Shown piece after piece: positions 59,050-64,000 of a DNA stretch of 64,000 nucleotides. A program made the translations under genes and the position numbers. Within the stretch, counting starts at the first letter, position 1. Every line of letters begins with the position of its first letter. The notes beneath the pieces were generated by a model. The model had not been told where the DNA came from. It worked only from the letters and a program-made list of their open reading frames with translations, and ran no database searches. Source of the DNA: Chloroflexota bacterium (GTDB lineage: Bacteria; Chloroflexota; Anaerolineae; Anaerolineales; Villigracilaceae); NCBI GenBank assembly GCA_016234495.1, contig JACRBI010000026.1, forward strand, positions 48,859 through 112,858. Direction: 5' to 3'.

Positions 59050-60687
59050 CTACTTAATGTGCAGTGCTGAGGTGCTGAGCATGGTCAGAATCAGGCGGGA
59101 GTTGTTGGCAAATAAGAGCGTGATGAAGACGAGTAACATGATTTGAAACCATCTTTTATCTGCATACTCCTGCCATGCCAAGGCGAGAAAAAGGATGATG
59201 GCGTAGGTCCAGTTTGCGGAGTAGAGGAATAGGTCCTTGCCATACCGTAAATGAAGCGCAAAATTGAAAAGCAGGATCAAAATAAAGGCAAAGGGGAAGC
59301 GATTGTCCCATCTTTTTAAGTTCTTCAAGAAAAGCAATCCGCCCAGCAAGACCAGACCCAGCCAGAAAAAAGCCAGCGTTTTTCCAAACCACGTCCCATA
59401 CTTGCTCAGGCGCATGGGGTCGGCTTTGAACATCCACACTTTCAGGAAGGGAATCTCTTCTTCAAGAATCAGCGGGTCAGGTGCAACGATGCTGTGAAGG
59501 AACATCACCCGTATGATGGCGGAAGCACGCCCAATGGTGGGCGCAAACGTATTGTCTGCTTCGGCGCTGAGGCTGGAAGGTGTAAAAAAATAAGGTTGGG
59601 AATCAGGGTAAATCAGATTATTAAGCAAAGTCAACGGGATGACCAGCGCGCCGACGATTAGTCCGTATTTAACCCACTGCCAGAAATCCCTCTTTATAAA
59701 AATAAAAGCAATGGCGGTTTGGATAAAATTTGTGAGCGTAATTCCAAATGAAACCACGCTCGTCAGGATCAATACAGGCAAAGGCTTGTCTTTGAGCAAG
59801 AGAACAAGGAAAATCATCATCACTGCGGCGAGAAAGATGTACGTCTCAAGCAGAGAGCCAAAGACCAGATGCGAAGCAGATGCGCCCAACAGGGAAGCGG
59901 TTAATAATGCGTAGATGGAATTCCCAATCGTATGCTTTACGAAATACCACGCCAGGAACACACACAGCGCGCCTGCAAAAGCGGTTAACACAAATGCTGC
60001 GGCGAGCTTGTCACCTTTCAGGAGAAAAGAGACCAGCGTGATTAACGGTCTGATGATCATCAGCGCAAAAGGATGGACTGAGCGCCAGTAATAATCACGA
60101 TAGCTTGCCGTGGTAAAACGCGTGCGCCAGAGCAGCCCATCTGTGTCAAAGAAAATATCGTCCACGTCAAAAATGGGGCGGTTGAAGATGGATGCAAGGA
60201 TGAGGTAAATAGAAAAGAAGGAAATGGCAAGAAGGATGCCGGGCAGGTTTGCGTCGACCAATTTGTAGAAGCGAGTCTGTCTTGGTTTCTTTTCTTTTGC
60301 GAGGTGAATCATCCATGCAGATAACGGGAAGGCTGAAAAGATTGCGGCGATAAAGGAGGTGGCCTGACCAGTTTCGATCTGAAAAAAGGTCGAGTCGAAT
60401 AAGCTTGGGAATTGTCCCGCCATGATAAAGATACTGATCGGGAAGGCTGATAATGAAATGAAAAGAGCAAAGATGATGCTAAAGCCGGCATTTTGAAGAT
60501 GTAATGAGCCAGCCGTCCTGCCTTGAAGGTAATAAATAAAGATGTTCATGCTTGAGTGAAACAGGAGCGCAAACAGGAAAGTTTGAAAAGATGTGGAATA
60601 AAAATTGCCAAGAAATCCAACCAGGAAATATGTGCCGGGAATGGAAAGTATCCATGCAAGGAAGTTGCGCAAGGTATAACCTCTCAA
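59050..60687 (-). CDS. Polytopic membrane protein, GT-C glycosyltransferase-like, copy 2
   Basis: A 545-residue protein with about 12 membrane helices. The first large outer loop holds FDVDDIFFDTDGLLWRTR and then HPFALMIIRPL, an acidic-pair loop as in GT-C lipid-sugar-dependent glycosyltransferases. FGSLLETYIF and FGITLTNFIQ recur at matching places in the neighbouring gene. The start is TTG at 60687, chosen because a strong GGAGG site lies seven bases upstream and the frame continues the hydrophobic N-terminus. That site overlaps the stop of the upstream gene. Substrate unknown; a non-enzymatic role cannot be excluded. Confidence 0.75.
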   Translation of the reverse strand: MRGYTLRNFLAWILSIPGTYFLVGFLGNFYSTSFQTFLFALLFHSSMNIFIYYLQGRTAGSLHLQNAGFSIIFALFISLSAFPISIFIMAGQFPSLFDSTFFQIETGQATSFIAAIFSAFPLSAWMIHLAKEKKPRQTRFYKLVDANLPGILLAISFFSIYLILASIFNRPIFDVDDIFFDTDGLLWRTRFTTASYRDYYWRSVHPFALMIIRPLITLVSFLLKGDKLAAAFVLTAFAGALCVFLAWYFVKHTIGNSIYALLTASLLGASASHLVFGSLLETYIFLAAVMMIFLVLLLKDKPLPVLILTSVVSFGITLTNFIQTAIAFIFIKRDFWQWVKYGLIVGALVIPLTLLNNLIYPDSQPYFFTPSSLSAEADNTFAPTIGRASAIIRVMFLHSIVAPDPLILEEEIPFLKVWMFKADPMRLSKYGTWFGKTLAFFWLGLVLLGGLLFLKNLKRWDNRFPFAFILILLFNFALHLRYGKDLFLYSANWTYAIILFLALAWQEYADKRWFQIMLLVFITLLFANNSRLILTMLSTSALHIK

Positions 60688-60698
60688 TGTCAGCCCTC

Positions 60699-62222
60699 CT
60701 AGGGAGTAAATGCGATTATTGTATTAAAGAGGAATTGAAAAAAATGAAATTGATTATAAGCAAGCAGGGTCAGGAACAATAGCAGCCCACCTTGTAGAGC
60801 GCGGTTTTTTGCCATAGGCGCCAATGAATATGCAACGAAAAAAACCAACGCATAAGCCCAATCAGGCGAATACAGAAAAGGCTCAAACCCGTAAATGAGG
60901 TGCAATAGAAAATTGACGCCGACGCTCAGCGCGAATGCCAGTGAGATGTCTGCTTTGCGGGTTCGGATGAATTGCCTTAGGAAAAGAAAGCCTGCTGCAA
61001 AAAGAAAAACAGCCCAGACGAGCACAAGAAATTGCGCCAAACCATCATACGAGCTTGGAGAAAATGTCCCCGGCACAATCTTGAAGAAGTTTAGCCGTGG
61101 AAAGCCGCCTTCCACTTCCATTATTGAATAAGGCTTTGGAGCAATGATCGTATATAACAGGATGGTGCGAATTAATAACGATATGCGGCCAATTACTTTC
61201 CAGGCGGGTTCTTGAAAGATGTTGAAAGCAAATTCTCCTTCAGCCTGCGCGCTTGAAGGCAGGAAAAATAATTGACTCGACGGATATCTTGCGGCATGAA
61301 GCTGACTGATTAGAATGCCGATTGAAATTGTCAGGGCGGCAAAACGAAAAACTTCCCTTAAATAAAGATTAAATGCCTTTCGCGATTGAGGGCCAGATTG
61401 AGGGAACCGCGCAACAACGTAGCCGATAAAGTTTTGAACAAAATTCGTCAGCGTTATACCGAATGTAAGCAGGCTTGTCCCCGCTGTCCATCCAAACGAT
61501 GAGCCTTTTTGGGATTGCAACGCAAGGACAAACCCGATCAGGGCTGTGGCAGAGAAGATGTACGTCTCGACGACTGAACCGAAGAATAAATGGGCGGTGC
61601 TCAAGCCCAGCAGCGAGGCGATTAAAAAGGCGTAAATGGAATCATGAAACTGTCGTTTAATCAACAGCCACGTCATAAAAACTGACAAGGCACCAGCCAG
61701 GGTGTTGACCAAAATTGCCGATAGCCAATAATTTTGAGTAAGGATATTCATTGCCCACCCAAACGGACGAAGAATGAAGTATGCAAACGGATGCGGTCCG
61801 CGCATTTCCATGCTTCCTCCACTGGGCGCTGAAATGCGGTGGTTCCAGGAGAAATTATCGGCGTCGAAAAAATTGTCGGTTCTGTCAATGTTTGGGGTAT
61901 TAATTTTCAAGCCGATATATGTGTATATGGCAAGGAAGGCAAGCGCTAGAATAATGCCAGAAAAATTTTCCCGCAAGAATGACCTGATCAACAGGACGCA
62001 GTTCTTTGCGCGCGGAACCTGCTGCTGGCTTAAGTTTTCCGGGTTTCCATAATGTTCAAAAAACGAAAAAAGTAAATACCAGAGCGAGGCAGTTGGAAGG
62101 GCGAAGAGAAGGATTTGATCTTTAACTGGCCGCCCCATTAAGCCCATGAAAAAATAATTAAAAATAAAAATAATTGCCGCTGCCGGCAGAGCGCTAAGTA
62201 AAAACCTGGGGAACGTCTTCAT
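60699..62222 (-). CDS. Polytopic membrane protein, GT-C glycosyltransferase-like, copy 1
   Basis: A 507-residue protein with about 12 helices, a clear paralogue of the next gene. Shared motifs: RTDNFFDADNFSWNHR then HPFAYFILRPF, FGSVVETYIF, FGITLTNFVQ and a late YSPDWAYAL (YSANWTYAI in the other). Overall sequence is otherwise diverged, so the duplication is old. There is no ribosome site before the ATG at 62222. The two genes are 11 bases apart and probably act as a pair or complex. Confidence 0.75.
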   Translation of the reverse strand: MKTFPRFLLSALPAAAIIFIFNYFFMGLMGRPVKDQILLFALPTASLWYLLFSFFEHYGNPENLSQQQVPRAKNCVLLIRSFLRENFSGIILALAFLAIYTYIGLKINTPNIDRTDNFFDADNFSWNHRISAPSGGSMEMRGPHPFAYFILRPFGWAMNILTQNYWLSAILVNTLAGALSVFMTWLLIKRQFHDSIYAFLIASLLGLSTAHLFFGSVVETYIFSATALIGFVLALQSQKGSSFGWTAGTSLLTFGITLTNFVQNFIGYVVARFPQSGPQSRKAFNLYLREVFRFAALTISIGILISQLHAARYPSSQLFFLPSSAQAEGEFAFNIFQEPAWKVIGRISLLIRTILLYTIIAPKPYSIMEVEGGFPRLNFFKIVPGTFSPSSYDGLAQFLVLVWAVFLFAAGFLFLRQFIRTRKADISLAFALSVGVNFLLHLIYGFEPFLYSPDWAYALVFFVAYSLAPMAKNRALQGGLLLFLTLLAYNQFHFFQFLFNTIIAFTP

Positions 62223-62282
62223 ATTAAAAAGCGGCAGGCGCGAGGTTGGGTTGAATCCATGTCCTGCGCCTGCCGGTGAAAA

Positions 62283-62462
62283 TTACCCCAATGTGCCGAC
62301 GAGTTCCAGGAATTCGGCCCACTCTTCTTCAAAGAAGTGCAGGGTGACGTTGTTGAGTTCGACGTGGTAGGTCACCTCGCCATCGGGTTCTTCGGCTTTC
62401 CAGGCGATAAAGTTTTCGGTTTCGGCCAGGGTGCTGGTGCGTGGTTCATTTTTATTGTTCAT
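62283..62462 (-). CDS. Small acidic hypothetical protein
   Basis: A 59-residue protein (start MNNKNEPRTSTLAETENF, end FFEEEWAEFLELVGTLG). GAAGGAG before the ATG at 62462 decides the start over an upstream in-frame ATG. It appears to form a small beta-sheet plus an acidic helix. The AI-2E transporter gene lies upstream on the same strand, so they may be co-transcribed. I do not recognise a family. Confidence 0.75.
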   Translation of the reverse strand: MNNKNEPRTSTLAETENFIAWKAEEPDGEVTYHVELNNVTLHFFEEEWAEFLELVGTLG

Positions 62463-62545
62463 GTGCTGCTCCTTCGGGTGTGCGTAAATGGATTCATTAA
62501 GCGGGCGCGCGGAACGCCTGCCGGGTTTAAAATATAACGGGGCGG

Positions 62546-63766
62546 TCAATTTCCTTTGTTGCGAGTCAGGCTGAGGGTACGAAAGAAGCGGCGGATCGAA
62601 ACCAGGAATCTGGCTGCGGGTGGCGGCGGCGGTTGGGTATTCTCCTCTTCGGGCCAGGGATTCACATCCAGCATTTTTCGCATGATGTATTTCCAGAGGA
62701 GCGCCGCGGTGGCAAGGATGGGCGCGGCGACGACGACGCCGAGGATGCCGAATAAATTTGCGGCAACGATGGCGGCCACCAGTACGGCGGCGGGATGGAC
62801 TTTGAGCGCGGCGGAAAGTATGCGCGGGGAGATGATGTTGTCGAAGATCTGATCTATGACCAGGGCGGTGATCAGCACCAGCAGGGTGTAATAGAATGGC
62901 GAGAGGCCGAATAATTTGAAAACTTGAAAGTAGGAAACAAGTACGAGGATCGTCCAGTTGATGGCGGGGCCGACGTATGGAACGAAACGCGCAAGGCCTG
63001 CGAGGAAGGCGAGGCTGATGGCGTACCGCACGCCCAGCACGCTAAGTACAATCGAATAGACTGCGACGGCCAGAAAGAAAATGATGAACTGTCCGCGCAG
63101 GAAGGCGTTCCAGATGCGGCCAAGTTCGCGTGTGAGGCGGTTAATGTCATCGTTGTATCCGGGTATGTCAACGGTGAACATGCTGCTCCGCAAGCCGCCG
63201 CTTTCTGCCAGCACAAAATATGAAACAAGGATTACGAACAATGCCCAGCCGAGGAAGTTGGCCGCGCCTCCGGCCAGTGTGCTGACCAGTGAGCCTGTGC
63301 TGTTTAGCAGCGGCTGTACCAGACCAAGCAATTGGCTGCTGAGGGCTTTCAGATCGATGTCAAGCGAACGCAGGTCAATTTCGAAAGGACCTATTTGATA
63401 GGCCTGGCTGGAGAGTTTGTCTATGAGCTGCGGCAGGGTGGTGATTGCATCCTGCACGATGGCGACGAGGCTTTGCACTTGTTGCACCAGTCCCACGCCG
63501 CCAAGGGTAAGCAGGCCGATCAAAAGCAGGACGATGATGAAAAAGATCACGGCGGCGGATGCGTTCCATGAGAAGCGCAATTTGGTTTGAAAAAAACTGG
63601 CAATGGGATGCAGCAGGTAGGCCAGCACGAGCGCGATCAACAGCGGGGTGATGATGAACTGGAATTTAACCAGCAATGCGCCGACGATCACGATGATGGT
63701 GAGCGCGACAACCAGCTTCATGTTTGTGCCCCATGACGGGGATGTTTGATTTTGCGATTGATTCAT
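62546..63766 (-). CDS. AI-2E family transporter
   Basis: A 406-residue membrane protein with about seven or eight helices: two pairs at the N-terminus (LVVALTIIVIVGALLVKFQFIITPLLIALVLAYLLHP), a soluble amphipathic loop (QSLVAIVQDAITTLPQLIDKL) and the C-terminal block with LARFVPYVGPAINW and FDNIISPRILS typical of the family. The C-terminal tail is Pro-rich. The start at 63766 (MNQSQNQ) is the most likely; an in-frame Met further upstream at 63832 lacks a ribosome site. Family members export autoinducer 2 or exchange Na+ for H+; the substrate here is unknown. Confidence 0.88.
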   Translation of the reverse strand: MNQSQNQTSPSWGTNMKLVVALTIIVIVGALLVKFQFIITPLLIALVLAYLLHPIASFFQTKLRFSWNASAAVIFFIIVLLLIGLLTLGGVGLVQQVQSLVAIVQDAITTLPQLIDKLSSQAYQIGPFEIDLRSLDIDLKALSSQLLGLVQPLLNSTGSLVSTLAGGAANFLGWALFVILVSYFVLAESGGLRSSMFTVDIPGYNDDINRLTRELGRIWNAFLRGQFIIFFLAVAVYSIVLSVLGVRYAISLAFLAGLARFVPYVGPAINWTILVLVSYFQVFKLFGLSPFYYTLLVLITALVIDQIFDNIISPRILSAALKVHPAAVLVAAIVAANLFGILGVVVAAPILATAALLWKYIMRKMLDVNPWPEEENTQPPPPPAARFLVSIRRFFRTLSLTRNKGN

Positions 63767-63887
63767 GGAAACCAGACCATTCTGAGTTATTTCGATTCTA
63801 TCAAAGATAAACCATTTTACCGCTTGTTGCATAATTTTCTACACTTGTTGGCAGAAATACTATGGCTTTCTCAAAGTCGAAAAAACT

Positions 63888-63974
63888 TTAACGCGAATTA
63901 CGCTAATTGAGCGAATTTCGCGAAAATTTCAAAAAAATTCGCGCAATTTGCTTCATTCGCCAAATTCGCGTTAA
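63888..63974. repeat. AACGCGAATT-type inverted repeat
   Basis: TTAACGCGAATT (63888-63899) is repeated inverted as AATTCGCGTTAA (63963-63974), with internal GCGAATTTCGCG and AATTCGCGC units; 87 bases in all. Confidence 0.85.
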
Positions 63975-64000
63975 GGCTTTGCCGCCGTTTTATAAACTTG

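Noticed and set aside
1..64000. tRNA, rRNA and tmRNA genes
   Set aside because: Visual scan for GGTTCGAATCC-type T-arms and conserved rRNA blocks on both strands gave no candidate; hits such as those in pfkA and thiQ are inside coding frames without cloverleaf context.

Overview
The window reads as a chromosomal segment of a Chloroflexota bacterium, most likely class Anaerolineae. This is inferred from gene content and style: histidine kinases built from serial GAF domains, a cytosolic HdrABC-MvhADG hydrogenase module in a non-methanogen, a tungsten-type aldehyde oxidoreductase with its radical-SAM partner, a periplasmic thiamine importer, and many short palindromic repeats between and even inside genes. 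I see no rRNA, tRNA, CRISPR array, transposase or phage gene.

Layout. 1-10.9 kb: a signalling block with an acyl-ACP-reductase-like enzyme, a receiver-GGDEF protein, a 2469-residue histidine kinase with 11 GAF domains, a stand-alone receiver and an alpha/beta hydrolase lacking its nucleophile. 10.9-16.25 kb: a TPP-riboswitch operon for thiamine uptake and pyrophosphorylation (ThiN, ThiB, ThiP, ThiQ-like) ending in a DUF402 gene. 16.2-26.6 kb: mostly housekeeping and membrane genes (DUF4126, DUF2085, phosphofructokinase, holin-like protein, acetyltransferase, methyltransferase, ClpC, a secreted metallopeptidase, cupin). 26.7-37.5 kb: a sensor kinase with a LacI-type ligand domain, methyltransferase, UDP-glucose dehydrogenase, receiver, glycosyltransferase, panB-panE and a zinc-ribbon membrane protein.

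37.7-45.0 kb: a tight hdrC-hdrB-hdrA-mvhD-mvhG-mvhA operon plus a hydrogenase maturation protease, behind a promoter with a Rex/CRP-like palindrome. 45.2-51.1 kb: a NarL-type two-component pair followed by its own promoter and a respiratory module: two small membrane proteins, an octahaem cytochrome c, a Tat-exported four-cluster FeS protein and a HybB/NrfD-like membrane subunit. 51.1-57.6 kb: a fused dehydrogenase, then a tungsten-AOR module (AOR, MoaD-like carrier, a split-off DUF1952-like protein, an AbrB-radical SAM fusion). 57.7-64 kb: an M29 aminopeptidase, two tandem paralogous polytopic membrane proteins resembling GT-C glycosyltransferases, a small acidic protein and an AI-2E-family transporter.

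Together these suggest an anaerobic or facultative fermenter able to handle H2, ferredoxin and aldehydes. HdrABC-MvhADG can bifurcate H2 electrons to ferredoxin and a disulfide-type acceptor, AOR couples aldehydes to ferredoxin, and the membrane module links a periplasmic cytochrome to quinone. Two themes stand out at the DNA level. Several promoters place the -10 box six or seven bases before the start codon (leaderless mRNAs). Short dispersed repeats have also been translated in frame inside unrelated proteins.
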